Shown here: piece after piece, positions 41,277-49,853 of the stretch | Layout: each line of letters starts with the position of its first letter | Numbering within the stretch: position 1 is the first letter of the stretch | NCBI RefSeq assembly: GCF_900108335.1 | Contig: NZ_FNVT01000035.1 | Coordinates: 24,825 to 88,824, forward strand | Direction: 5' to 3' | Origin: Nonomuraea solani | GTDB lineage: Bacteria; Actinomycetota; Actinomycetes; Streptosporangiales; Streptosporangiaceae | Length of the DNA: 64,000 nucleotides | The notes under the pieces: model-generated | Told to the model about the DNA's origin: nothing | Databases searched by the model: none | What the model saw: only the letters and a program-made list of their open reading frames with translations | Position numbers and translations under genes: made by a program

Positions 41277-43577
41277 ATGATTCGTTTCTGCATCCGTCAT
41301 CGACGGCTCGTGGTGTTGTTCTGGCTGGCGTTGACCGCCGCTCTCATCGCGGCCGCCAGCACCTGGCCGGGTCCCTCCGACGACGACTTCACCTTGCCGG
41401 GCTCCGAGAGCCGGCAGGCGGCCGAACTGCTGGGGGAGGCCGCCGAGGAGCCGCCGGGCGCGCTGGTCGTCTCCGCCCCGTCCGGTGTGGAGGCCGCCCC
41501 GGTACGGGAGGCGGTCACCGGTCTGGTGACCCGCATGAACACCGTTCCCGGCGTCCACGTGTCCACCGCCGGCCAGCGCGTGTCCCAGGACGGGACCATT
41601 GTCTCCATCCCGATCGACTATCCCGGTGAGGACGCCGCGCTCCGGCTCACGGAGTTCCGCGACGAGTTCCAGGCTCAGGGCGTGACCGTCGAGCTGGCCG
41701 GGGACGACTTCGCCGACTTCACCCCTGGAGGGCTCACCGAGGGCATCGGATTGGTCGCCGCCGCCGTGGTGCTGCTGATCGCGTTCCGGTCCCTGATGGC
41801 CGCCGCCGTCCCGTTGTTGATCGGTGTGATCGGGGTGACCTGTGGTGTCGCCCTGCTCACAGTGCTCAGCAACATCGTCAGCGCGCCGAGCTTCGCCGTC
41901 TACCTGACGATCATGCTGGGCCTGGGTGTCGGCATCGACTACGCCCTGCTGATCGTCACCCGCTTCCGCACCGCCCTGGGGAATGCTGCTGGGACGCACG
42001 CTGCCCCGGAAAACGCCGCTGGGACCCACGCCGACCCGGGGGACAAGGCTGAGACGGATGTCGCTCGGACGGATGGTGCCGTGGCTGAGGCGGCTACGGC
42101 GGACGCCGCCTCAGCGGATGCCGCTGTGACGGATTCGGTGGTGACGGATGCGGTGGTGACGAGTGCGGCTCTGGCGGCCGGCGAAGGGCCACTTGCCGGG
42201 AAGGCGGGCGCTGGGGAGACCGGTGCGGAGAGGACCGTGGCAGAGGCGGCGGGAGGGGCCGCAGGAGGTGCCGTGGAAGAGACAGTGGAAGAGGTCGTGG
42301 AAGAGGCCGTGATGGAGGCGATGCGGACCGCCGGTAGGTCTGTGCTGTTCGCCGGGCTGATCGTGGTCGTCACCGGTTCCGGGATCCTGTTCCTCGGCCC
42401 ATCTCTCGGAGGTGGTGTCGCCCTGGCGGCGGGCTGTGGCGTGCTCATGGTGATGCTCGCCTCCCTCACCCTCCTCCCCGCGCTCCTGCGGACGATCGGC
42501 GCACGGATCGGTAGTGGGCCGGACGGAAGCGCCCGGCGGCAGCCCCTGGCGTACCGGTGGAGCCGGGTTGTGCAGCGGCGGCCGTGGGTGACCGGGGCGG
42601 CGGCGCTGGTGGCGCTCGTCGCGATGGCCGTGCCTGCCACGCAGCTGCGCGTCGGCTGGTCCGACGCGTCCAACCGCCCGGCCACCGACACCACCCGTCG
42701 CGCCCATGACCTGCTCGCCCAGGGGTTCGGTCCGGGGATGGCGGGACCTTTGATCCTGGCGATCCGCGACACGCCGGGCCGTACAGAGGGGAGCGGCGCG
42801 GGGGCGTACCTCGATGAGGTGGCCGCGACGCCCGGGGTCGCACAGGCCTTTCCGGTTGGTGAGCGTTCCGCGGTGGTGGTCCCCACCACCGGCCCCCAGG
42901 ACGAGCGCACCGAGGAGCTCATTCACCGCCTGCGCGCCACCCTCCCCGCCCCCGTCCTCGTCACCGGCTCCACCGCCGCCGCGCTCGACTACGCCCGCCA
43001 CTCCGCCGGCCGCCTCCCCTGGGTGGTGGGCGCCGTGCTGCTGGCCGCGTTCGCGCTGCTCGTACCCGTCTTCAGAAGCCTGGTCCTGCCCCTGAAGGCG
43101 ATCGCCGTGAACCTGCTGTCCATCGGCGCCGCCTATGGCGTCATCGTGGCCGTCTTCCAGTTCGACGTGCTCGGGCAGGGTACGGCCGGCCCCATCGACG
43201 CGTGGGTGCCGATGATGCTGTTCACGATCATGTTCGGCCTGTCGATGGACTATGAGGTGTTCCTGCTGTCCCGGATCCGGGAGGAGTACCTGAAGCACCG
43301 CGACAACAGCCGGGCGGTCGCCGGCGGGCTCGCCGCGACGGCCCGGGTCATCACCGCGGCGGCCACGATCATGTTCTGTGTCTTCGCCGCGTTCGGCGCC
43401 TTCGACGATCGCGCGCTGCGGATCATGGGCGTGGGATTGGCGGTCGCGGTGCTGGTGGACGCCACAGTGGTACGCCTGGTCCTGGTACCCGCGACCATGG
43501 AAATACTCGGCGCGCGCAACTGGTGGTTCCCCTCCCTGACCTTTAGGAGGCTGACACTCCGCCGGAATGTTACGTAA
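41277..43577 (+). CDS. MMPL/RND-family membrane transporter with acidic insertion
   Basis: 766 residues, about 11-12 TM helices in two halves. The first half shows LLIGVIGVTCGVALLTVLSNI and YLTIMLGLGVGIDYALLIVTRFR; the second half shows MLFTIMFGLSMDYEVFLLSRIREEYL, the paired GIDYALL and SMDYEVFLL motifs carrying the proton-relay Asp. Between RFRTALGN and MRTAGRSVLFAGLIVVVTG, relatives have a few residues; here there are about 110 Ala/Glu/Asp/Val-rich residues built from TDAVVTD-like repeats. MMPL proteins export lipids or secondary metabolites, or confer drug tolerance. No local repressor is fused; the NarL pair upstream could control it. Confidence 0.9.
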   Translation: MIRFCIRHRRLVVLFWLALTAALIAAASTWPGPSDDDFTLPGSESRQAAELLGEAAEEPPGALVVSAPSGVEAAPVREAVTGLVTRMNTVPGVHVSTAGQRVSQDGTIVSIPIDYPGEDAALRLTEFRDEFQAQGVTVELAGDDFADFTPGGLTEGIGLVAAAVVLLIAFRSLMAAAVPLLIGVIGVTCGVALLTVLSNIVSAPSFAVYLTIMLGLGVGIDYALLIVTRFRTALGNAAGTHAAPENAAGTHADPGDKAETDVARTDGAVAEAATADAASADAAVTDSVVTDAVVTSAALAAGEGPLAGKAGAGETGAERTVAEAAGGAAGGAVEETVEEVVEEAVMEAMRTAGRSVLFAGLIVVVTGSGILFLGPSLGGGVALAAGCGVLMVMLASLTLLPALLRTIGARIGSGPDGSARRQPLAYRWSRVVQRRPWVTGAAALVALVAMAVPATQLRVGWSDASNRPATDTTRRAHDLLAQGFGPGMAGPLILAIRDTPGRTEGSGAGAYLDEVAATPGVAQAFPVGERSAVVVPTTGPQDERTEELIHRLRATLPAPVLVTGSTAAALDYARHSAGRLPWVVGAVLLAAFALLVPVFRSLVLPLKAIAVNLLSIGAAYGVIVAVFQFDVLGQGTAGPIDAWVPMMLFTIMFGLSMDYEVFLLSRIREEYLKHRDNSRAVAGGLAATARVITAAATIMFCVFAAFGAFDDRALRIMGVGLAVAVLVDATVVRLVLVPATMEILGARNWWFPSLTFRRLTLRRNVT
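41980..42310 (+). repeat. Low-complexity insertion inside the MMPL gene
   Basis: Codon-phased, degenerate repeats (units like GTGACGGATGCGGTG and GCTGGGACGCACGCT) encode an Ala/Thr/Asp-rich then Glu-rich stretch. It falls in the cytoplasmic loop between two TM helices of the first half, where length variation would be tolerated. Confidence 0.65.
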
Positions 43578-43610
43578 TATCCACACATCACGAGCGTTGG
43601 GGGCGCCAGG

Positions 43611-44513
43611 GTGCCAGGACAGAACGTGGGTGTGGTCGTCGAGCCGGGTGTGCCACCGGAGATCGCCGGACTGTTGCGTGCCAATGCCCCCTTACTGTCC
43701 AGGGTCCGAGCCGGATGGGTGCCCCCTGCCGCCGTGTCCCCGTCGCGCCGCCGCAGCCCCTCCAGCGCGCTGCTGCTGGCCGCCACCCCGGTCGTCGTCG
43801 CGCTGATGGCCGTCCTGCTGGCCGGGCCGCTCGCGCCGGCCGGGTTCGCGCTTCTGGGGACGTACGTTTTCATCGTCCTGGTCAAGATCGCCTCCATCAG
43901 CGAAGTGCCCGACAACGACCGCCCGAACGAGCGCGGCGTGTACGAGCAGGCCCGCTGGTACGACGGCCGCTTCCTCCTCCCCGAGGACTTCGACCAGGAC
44001 GCCAGGCACGTCCTGCTGAGGGCGCAGCGCGCCATCGGCTCGGTGCTGCGCTCCCACGTCAACGCCGAGGGCCTGCTCGACGACGCGCGCAACGCCGTGA
44101 TGCTGCCCGCGCAGGAGTGGGAGATCGCCCGGCTGCTGGCCAAGCTGTCGGCCCTGCGCCTGGAGCACAGGGAGCTGCTGGGCAGGGGCATCGCGCCGGA
44201 GGTGGCCTCGGTGATCGAGCCGCTCGAACGGGCCCTGGCCAACAGCGAGGCGGCCGTGGTCGCCCGCGTCGAGGCGCTGGAACGTTACGCCGGCCACGTC
44301 GCCGAGGCCGAGCGCGCCTACCACGCCCGCGGCCAGATCGAGGAGCTGCGCGCCCGCCTCCCGCGATACGAGGAACTGCTGGCCGAGTCGGGTGCGGACA
44401 AGCTGGCCGTGCCCGAGATCGAGCGCCTGGCCGAGGACGCCGACGTCCTGGAACGCACCTTGCGGCGCAGCGTTCGATCGGCCCATGAGGCGTTCCGCTA
44501 CCTCGAGAGCTGA
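43611..44513 (+). CDS. Membrane coiled-coil protein of unknown family, paralogue 1
   Basis: 300 residues. A short N-terminal domain (VVVEPGVPPEIAGLLRANAPLLSRVRAGWVPP) is followed by a TM hairpin at about 53-95, a linker (YEQARWYDGRFLLPEDFD) and a long helical C-terminal domain. The most conserved block is VNAEGLLDDARNAVMLPAQE, followed by WEIARLLAKLSALR. The end is ARLPRYEELLAESGADKLAV and EAFRYLES. The C-terminal ~200 residues should be cytoplasmic coiled coil. Two further paralogues follow in tandem. I recognise no function. GTG 43611 is the start. Confidence 0.85.
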   Translation: MPGQNVGVVVEPGVPPEIAGLLRANAPLLSRVRAGWVPPAAVSPSRRRSPSSALLLAATPVVVALMAVLLAGPLAPAGFALLGTYVFIVLVKIASISEVPDNDRPNERGVYEQARWYDGRFLLPEDFDQDARHVLLRAQRAIGSVLRSHVNAEGLLDDARNAVMLPAQEWEIARLLAKLSALRLEHRELLGRGIAPEVASVIEPLERALANSEAAVVARVEALERYAGHVAEAERAYHARGQIEELRARLPRYEELLAESGADKLAVPEIERLAEDADVLERTLRRSVRSAHEAFRYLES

Positions 44514-44589
44514 CAACATCGACGCCGGCCGAGCTGTCAGTTGGCTGCGAGGCTTGCGCCAGGCCCTGACAGTCGGACAGATAGGCACA

Positions 44590-44595
44590 TAGGAT
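44590..44595 (+). promoter_or_regulatory. Probable -10 box for a leaderless transcript of paralogue 2
   Basis: TAGGAT ends seven bases before GTG 44603. That places transcription initiation at or beside the start codon. The 89-bp gap after paralogue 1 is long enough for an independent promoter. Confidence 0.5.
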
Positions 44596-44602
44596 CAATA
44601 AC

Positions 44603-45511
44603 GTGCCCGGACGTCAAGCGAAGGTGATCGTCGATCCGGCGGTGCCCGGCGACGTCGCGGCGCTACTCCGGGACAACCGCAAGCTCCTCGTCCGCATCGA
44701 CGCGGGATGGGCGCCCGCGCACAAGCGCCACCGCCCCCTGGCGGGCACCCTGGCCCGGCTGGCGGCCACCGTGACGGCCGTGGCGGCGGCCATGTACGGC
44801 CTGGCCCTCTTCGTCGCCGAACGCTACACCCCGTTCGTGGTCATCATGACGGGAGCGGCCCTGCTGATCGTCAGCGTCCTGCTCAGGCCCAGGCCCGACG
44901 CCGAGGTCGAGCGCCGCCACGCCCTGGAGCGCGAGGTCTACGACAGCGCGCGCCGCCACGAGGGCCATTACGTCCTGCGCGAACGCCTCGACGATCCCGC
45001 CAGAACGCTCATGACCCGCGCCCAGACGGCCATCGACCAGGTCATGGACTCCAGCGTGAACGCCCAAGGGCTCCTCGACGACGTCAGGAACGGCGTCATG
45101 CTGCCCGCCCAGGAGTGGGAGATCGCCCGCCTGCTGGCCAAGCTGTCGGAGCTGCGCGCCGAGCACCAGGAGGTCGTCTCCGAGGGCGTCACCCCCGAGG
45201 TGGCCGCCGTGGCCGAGCCGCTCGCCCGGGCGCTCGACAGCAGCGAGCGGGCCGTGCTGGCGCGCGTGGAGGCACTGGAACGGTACGCGGGCCACGTGAC
45301 CGACGCCGAGCGCGCCTACCGCGCCAGGCACCAGATCGAACGCCTCAGCGCCCGGCTGCCCCGATACGAGGAACTCCTGGCCGAGTCGGGCGCGGACGGC
45401 TCCGCGGTGCCGGAGCTGAGCCGGCTGACCGACGACGCCGACCTTCTCGAACAGGCGCTGCGCGACAGCGTCAGCTCGGCGCACGAAGCGTTTCGCCACC
45501 TTAATGATTGA
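44603..45511 (+). CDS. Membrane coiled-coil protein of unknown family, paralogue 2
   Basis: 302 residues with the same layout as its neighbours: N-terminal VIVDPAVPGDVAALLRDNRKLLVRIDAGWAPA, TM hairpin at about 50-95, then EREVYDSARRHEGHYVLRERLDD and the shared core VNAQGLLDDVRNGVMLPAQE plus WEIARLLAKLSELR. The end is PRYEELLAESGADGSAVPEL and EAFRHLND. No ribosome-binding site precedes the GTG; a TAGGAT box 7 bases upstream suggests leaderless translation. Function unknown. Confidence 0.85.
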   Translation: MPGRQAKVIVDPAVPGDVAALLRDNRKLLVRIDAGWAPAHKRHRPLAGTLARLAATVTAVAAAMYGLALFVAERYTPFVVIMTGAALLIVSVLLRPRPDAEVERRHALEREVYDSARRHEGHYVLRERLDDPARTLMTRAQTAIDQVMDSSVNAQGLLDDVRNGVMLPAQEWEIARLLAKLSELRAEHQEVVSEGVTPEVAAVAEPLARALDSSERAVLARVEALERYAGHVTDAERAYRARHQIERLSARLPRYEELLAESGADGSAVPELSRLTDDADLLEQALRDSVSSAHEAFRHLND

Positions 45512-45518
45512 TTTCGCC

Positions 45519-45524
45519 TAGGAT
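45519..45524 (+). promoter_or_regulatory. Probable -10 box for a leaderless transcript of paralogue 3
   Basis: A second TAGGAT, eight bases before GTG 45533 and eight bases after the stop of paralogue 2. The arrangement copies that of paralogue 2, which supports separate, leaderless starts for the tandem genes. Confidence 0.45.
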
Positions 45525-45532
45525 CCGGTTTC

Positions 45533-46423
45533 GTGGTGGATGTGGTGGTAGACCCCGGGGTGCCGCCGGAGGACGCCCAACTGCTCAGGGACAGCCGGCA
45601 GGTGCTGCTCAAGATGCGGCACGGCTGGGCCCCCGAGCCGCGCCGGGCCATCTCCAGCTCGCGCCACCGAATGATCGCGGCGTTCGGCACTGTCGCCTTC
45701 TTCGGCGTGATGCTGGGCATCGGGGGCGTGGCCCGCGGCCTGGGCCTGCTGATGCTCGTCGCAATCGGCATTCCCCTGATGATCGTGTTATTCGTCCGCA
45801 ACGACCTGCCCGAGGACGAGGACGATGACGACGAGGACGAGCGGGTGGCTTACGAGCAACTACGTTGGTACGAGGGCCGCTACGTGCTCACGGAAGACCT
45901 CGACGAGGCCTCCGCCAGGCTCCTCGCACGCGCCCAGCGCGCCATCGCCACCGTGACCACCTCCCGGGTCAACGCCGAGGGCCTGCTGGACGACGTCAGG
46001 AACGGCGTCATGCTGCCCGCCCAGGAGTGGGAGATCGCCCGCCTGCTGGCCAAGCTGTCCGCTCTGCGGACCAAGCACAGGGAGACCGTCTCGCAGGGGC
46101 TCACGCCCGAGGTGGAGGCCGTGGCCGCCCCGCTCGCCCGGGCGCTGGACAGCAGCGAGGAGGCCGTGCTGGCGCGCGTGGAGGCCCTGGAACGGTACGC
46201 GGTCAACGTCACCGACGCCGAGCGCGCCTTCGTGGCCCACCGGCAGATCGAGGAGTTGCGCGGGCGGCTGCACCAGTACGAGGAGCTGGTGGCGGAGACG
46301 GGGGCGGACACGTTCGCCGTACCGGAGCTGGAACGGCTGGCCGTGGACGCCGACCGGCTGGAGCAGGCGCTGAGGCGGAGCGTGAGCTCCGCCCACGAGG
46401 CGTTCGGCCACCTGGAACCCTGA
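45533..46423 (+). CDS. Membrane coiled-coil protein of unknown family, paralogue 3
   Basis: 296 residues. N-terminal VVVDPGVPPEDAQLLRDSRQVLLKMRHGWAPE, TM hairpin at about 45-85, an acidic linker (EDEDDDDEDERVAYEQLRWYEGR) not present in the other two, then the core VNAEGLLDDVRNGVMLPAQE plus WEIARLLAKLSALR and the end EAFGHLEP. The acidic linker is the clearest difference between copies. Its stop codon lies within a 21-bp tandem duplication (46418-46459). Confidence 0.85.
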   Translation: MVDVVVDPGVPPEDAQLLRDSRQVLLKMRHGWAPEPRRAISSSRHRMIAAFGTVAFFGVMLGIGGVARGLGLLMLVAIGIPLMIVLFVRNDLPEDEDDDDEDERVAYEQLRWYEGRYVLTEDLDEASARLLARAQRAIATVTTSRVNAEGLLDDVRNGVMLPAQEWEIARLLAKLSALRTKHRETVSQGLTPEVEAVAAPLARALDSSEEAVLARVEALERYAVNVTDAERAFVAHRQIEELRGRLHQYEELVAETGADTFAVPELERLAVDADRLEQALRRSVSSAHEAFGHLEP

Positions 46424-46459
46424 GCCTCCCCGAAGAAGCCCTGAGCCTCCCGGAAGAAG
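46418..46459 (+). repeat. 21-bp tandem duplication over the stop codon of paralogue 3
   Basis: CCCTGAGCCTCCCCGAAGAAG is followed directly by a copy with one mismatch. The first copy contains the TGA stop, so the duplication extended the 3' untranslated region without changing the protein. Confidence 0.7.
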
Positions 46460-46484
46460 CCCAGGGCCCCTCAAAAAGGCGCGG

Positions 46485-47624
46485 CTACGGTCTGGAGCCG
46501 TGTGACGCCGCGTCCAGCAGCACGTCGCACAGCGCGTCGGCCGCGTCCACCCGGCCCAGCTTGCCCGCCTCCTGCCCCATCGCCTGCCGCAGCCCCGGAT
46601 CGGCCAGCAGCGGCATCAGCTCGGCCAGCAACTGGTCGCCCGTCGGATGCGGTTCGAGCAGCGCCCGGCCCGCGCCCGCCGACGCCAGGTAGCCGGCGTT
46701 CTTGCGCTGCTCGTCCCCGCCGGTCGGGATCAGCGGGATCAGCACCGAGGGCTTGCCGATGGCCGTCAGCTCCGAGACCGTGCCGGCCCCGCTGCGTGAG
46801 ATCACCACGTCGGCCGCCGCGAACAGGTCGGCCAGCTCACCGCCCACGTACGGCACCGGATGGTAACGATCGCCCAGATCGGGCGGCAGCGGGACGGCCC
46901 GCATCTGGTCGATCCAGGCGGGCCCGCACTGGTGCACGATCTGGGCGTGCGGCAGCAGCCGGGGCAGGATCTCCGCGATCAGCGTGTTGATCTGCTTGCT
47001 GCCCTGCGCACCCCCCGTCACGTAGATCAGCGGCACCTCGAACGTCAGCCCGAACAGGTCGTAGGCCGCCGCCCGGTTGCCCTGCAGCAGCTCCGGCCGG
47101 ATCGGGTTGCCCGTCACCACGGCCTTCGCCCTGGCCGAGGCGGGCAGGTAGTCGAGCGACGACTCGTGCGACAGCGCGATCCTGGTCGCCAGCCTGGCCA
47201 GGATGCGGTTGGCCAGGCCCACCACGGTCGTCTGCTCGTGCATGACCAGCGGCCGGCGGATCAGCTTGGCGGCCACCCCGATGGGCACCGCCACGTAGCC
47301 TCCCGTCGAGAGCACCACGTCGGGCAGGTAGCGGGCCGCGTGCCCGACCGCCTGGAAGACCCCGATGGGGATGCGGAACACGTCGGCGATGTTGGTGCCC
47401 AGCTCTTTGAGGTTGGGGCGGCGGCGCAGCTTTCCCGTGGTGATCGCCTTGAACGGAATGCCGTTCTCGGACGTGATCCGCGCCTCCAGGCCGCTGGCCG
47501 TGCCCACCCAGAGCACGTCGTGCGGCACCTGACGTCGCTGAACGGCCGACAGGGTCGTCAGGGCCGGATACGTGTGACCACCGGTGCCGCCGCCGGTGAT
47601 CAACAGTCGCAGGGTTCGTGACAT
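46485..47624 (-). CDS. MurG-like N-acetylglucosaminyltransferase
   Basis: 379 residues. GT-B fold of family GT28: N-terminal ITGGGTGGHTYPALTTLSAVQ, central MHEQTTVVGLANRILARLA, YVTGGAQGSKQINTL, and the C-terminal UDP-GlcNAc region VVISRSGAGTVSELTAIGKPSVLIPLIPTGGDEQRKNA. MurG makes lipid II from lipid I at the inner face of the membrane. Here HEQN is HEQT and the gene is not in a division/cell-wall cluster. It is therefore probably a second copy or a relative acting on another lipid-linked sugar (inference). Confidence 0.85.
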   Translation of the reverse strand: MSRTLRLLITGGGTGGHTYPALTTLSAVQRRQVPHDVLWVGTASGLEARITSENGIPFKAITTGKLRRRPNLKELGTNIADVFRIPIGVFQAVGHAARYLPDVVLSTGGYVAVPIGVAAKLIRRPLVMHEQTTVVGLANRILARLATRIALSHESSLDYLPASARAKAVVTGNPIRPELLQGNRAAAYDLFGLTFEVPLIYVTGGAQGSKQINTLIAEILPRLLPHAQIVHQCGPAWIDQMRAVPLPPDLGDRYHPVPYVGGELADLFAAADVVISRSGAGTVSELTAIGKPSVLIPLIPTGGDEQRKNAGYLASAGAGRALLEPHPTGDQLLAELMPLLADPGLRQAMGQEAGKLGRVDAADALCDVLLDAASHGSRP

Positions 47625-47628
47625 GCGA

Positions 47629-48531
47629 TCAGAGTATTGCCGCGCAGCGGAACCCGGTGTGCCCGGTCGCGGAGTCCGGCGTGTTCGAGGTGCGCGCCGC
47701 CACCCGGTAGCGGTTGCAGTAGGAATCGTGGCACATGTACGAGCCCCCGCGAATGACCTTCCCCGTGCCCTCCGCCGGCCCCATGGGGTTGTCGGCGTAC
47801 GGCTGCCACTCCGTGCCCCACCAGTCGGCGGTCCACTCCCACACGTTGCCCGCGACGTTGTAGAGCCCGTAGCCGTTGGGCTGGAACGACTTGACCGGCA
47901 TCGTCCCCTTGCTCGGCGCCGTCGGGAAGTGGCCCTGCCAGATGTTGCAGCGCTGCCGCCCCTTCGGCGCCAGCTCGTCGCCCCACGGATAGCGCGCCCG
48001 CTCCAGCCCGCCGCGCGCCGCCATCTCCCACTCGGCCTCGGTGGGCAGCCGCTTGCCCGCCCACGCCGCGTACGCGGCCGCGTCGTTCCAGGACACGTGC
48101 ACCACGGGATGGTTCTGCCGCTCGCCCACCGACGAGCCGGGCCCCTCGGGGGAGCGCCACGTGGCCCCCTCGACCCCCGCCCACCAGGACGCGCCCGGCA
48201 CGGAGGCGTCCATCACCCCGCGCGTGGCGAACGGGTGGAAGACGAACGACCAGCCGATCCGCTCGGCCTCGGTCTCGTAGCCGCTCTCCTTGACGAACGT
48301 GGCGAACTGCGCGTTCGTCACGCACGCCGGATCGATCAGGAACGGCTCCAGCCGCACCTCCCGCACCGGCCCCTCGCCGTCCTCCGGCCGCCCGTCCGGA
48401 TCGTCCCCGCCCATGAGGAACGTCCCCCCGGGAATGCGCACCATCCCGCGCGGCGCCACCCGCCGTACGGTCTGAACGACCGGAACGGCCCCTCCGGCGG
48501 GCTCCCGGCCCGGACCACAGCAAGCGCTCAA
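47629..48531 (-). CDS. Formylglycine-generating enzyme (sulfatase-modifying)
   Basis: About 300 residues. The whole FGE domain is present: MVRIPGGTFLMGGDD, VTNAQFATFVKESGY, GASWWAGVEGATWRSPEGPGSS, HPVVHVSWNDAAAYAAWAGKRLPTEAEWE, NVWEWTADWW. The active-site pair is Cys267 and Cys272 in IRGGSYMCHDSYCNRYRVAAR, nearly identical to the human SUMF1 site. The enzyme oxidises a sulfatase cysteine to formylglycine using copper and O2. No sulfatase gene is in the window. TTG 48531 has GGGGGGA ahead of it; TTG 48543 is the alternative. Confidence 0.92.
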   Translation of the reverse strand: MSACCGPGREPAGGAVPVVQTVRRVAPRGMVRIPGGTFLMGGDDPDGRPEDGEGPVREVRLEPFLIDPACVTNAQFATFVKESGYETEAERIGWSFVFHPFATRGVMDASVPGASWWAGVEGATWRSPEGPGSSVGERQNHPVVHVSWNDAAAYAAWAGKRLPTEAEWEMAARGGLERARYPWGDELAPKGRQRCNIWQGHFPTAPSKGTMPVKSFQPNGYGLYNVAGNVWEWTADWWGTEWQPYADNPMGPAEGTGKVIRGGSYMCHDSYCNRYRVAARTSNTPDSATGHTGFRCAAIL

Positions 48532-48581
48532 GGATCCCCCCAAACGTGTTCACGACACCATGGAAGGGTAGTCCCTGAAAC

Positions 48582-49844
48582 ATGCCCACGATCACGCGGC
48601 CACCCCAGGTCACGGCGGCCCAGACACTCGCACTGGCCACCACGCTGGTGCTGCCGGCCCTGGCGGAGGGCGTGATCATCCGCCGCCCGCTCATGACCCG
48701 CCTGGCGGGCCTGGCCGGCGCCGAGGACCGCGCGATCGCGCTCCTGACCCGGCTGCGCGACCAGCACGGCGACGGCCCGCTGCTGGTCCCGGTCACCGGC
48801 CGCCGCTGGGCGATGCTGCCGCTGTCCTCGCGGGACGTGCGCGCGGTGCTGGAGGACCGGACGTTCACCCCGGCGACCAGGGAGAAGCGCGGCGCGCTCG
48901 CCCACTTCGAGCCCGACGCCGTGCTGATCACCCCGGACCGGGAGCTGCGCGAGCGGCGGCGCGCGCTCAACGAGCGGGTCCTGTGTCCGGAGCCCGGCGC
49001 GCTCAACGAGGGGGTCCTGTGTCCGGAGCCCGGCGCGAACGTCGAGCGGATCGTCGCGGAGGAGGTCGCCACGCTGCCCCGCGACGGGGTCCTGACCTGG
49101 CCGCTCTTCCACGCGGCGCACTGGCGGATCGTCCGCCGCGTCGTGCTCGGCGACGCCGCCCGCGACGACGTCACGCTCACCCGGCAGCTCGACCGCCTGC
49201 GCCGCGACGCCAACTGGTTCTACCTGCGCGGCCAGCGCACCGACGTGCGCAACGCCTTCCGGCGCCGGCTGGCCGGCCATCTGGCGCGGGCCGAGCCCGG
49301 CAGCCTGGCCGCCGCGCTCGCCCGTACCCCCGCCTCCGCCGACGTGTACGCCGAGGGCCAGGTGCCGCACTGGCTGTTCGCCTACGACGCGGCCGCGATC
49401 GCCACCTACCGGGCCCTCGCCCTGCTGGCCGCCCACCCGGCGCCCCTCGAACCCGGCCCCCTGCGGGCCGCCGTGCTGGAGTCGGTCCGGCTCTGGCCGA
49501 CCACGCTCGCCATCCTGCGCGAGGCCACGGGACCCACCGACTGGGACCTCCCCGAGGACACCACCGTGATCATCTACAGCCCCTACGTCAACAGGGCCGA
49601 GCCGGGCGGCTCCTACCGGCCCGGACTGTGGCTCGGGGGCGGCGAGGAGTGGGCGGGCGTGCCCTTCAGCGCCGGGTTCGCCCGCTGCGCGGGGGAGGAG
49701 CTGGTGCTGCGCACGGGGGCCGCCATCCTGGGGGCCTTCCTGCGTGAGCGCTCAGTCAGGGCCTCCGTCAGGTTGGCGGATCCGGTGCCGGGGACCTTTG
49801 ACCACTTCCGACTCCGTTTCGCCGTAAAAGCCACTGAACGGTAG
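48582..49844 (+). CDS. Cytochrome P450-like protein
   Basis: 420 residues. ExxR is in AVLESVRLWPTTLAI, the heme-thiolate loop is PFSAGFARCAGEELVLRTGA (FxxGxxxCxG), and an I-helix-like segment is HWLFAYDAAAIATYRALALLA, without the usual acid-alcohol pair. The proximal loop is shortened (FSAGFARC). The substrate is unknown and no ferredoxin gene is adjacent. A 36-bp in-frame tandem duplication (48963-49034) doubles ALNERVLCPEPG. Divergent from the FGE gene, 50 bp away. Confidence 0.85.
   Translation: MPTITRPPQVTAAQTLALATTLVLPALAEGVIIRRPLMTRLAGLAGAEDRAIALLTRLRDQHGDGPLLVPVTGRRWAMLPLSSRDVRAVLEDRTFTPATREKRGALAHFEPDAVLITPDRELRERRRALNERVLCPEPGALNEGVLCPEPGANVERIVAEEVATLPRDGVLTWPLFHAAHWRIVRRVVLGDAARDDVTLTRQLDRLRRDANWFYLRGQRTDVRNAFRRRLAGHLARAEPGSLAAALARTPASADVYAEGQVPHWLFAYDAAAIATYRALALLAAHPAPLEPGPLRAAVLESVRLWPTTLAILREATGPTDWDLPEDTTVIIYSPYVNRAEPGGSYRPGLWLGGGEEWAGVPFSAGFARCAGEELVLRTGAAILGAFLRERSVRASVRLADPVPGTFDHFRLRFAVKATER
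48963..49034 (+). repeat. 36-bp in-frame tandem duplication in the P450 gene
   Basis: Two adjacent 36-base copies starting GCGCTCAACGAG differ at a single position (CGGGTC versus GGGGTC). Near identity indicates a recent event. It adds 12 residues including an extra Cys-Pro. Confidence 0.9.
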
Positions 49845-49853
49845 CGTTTTACC

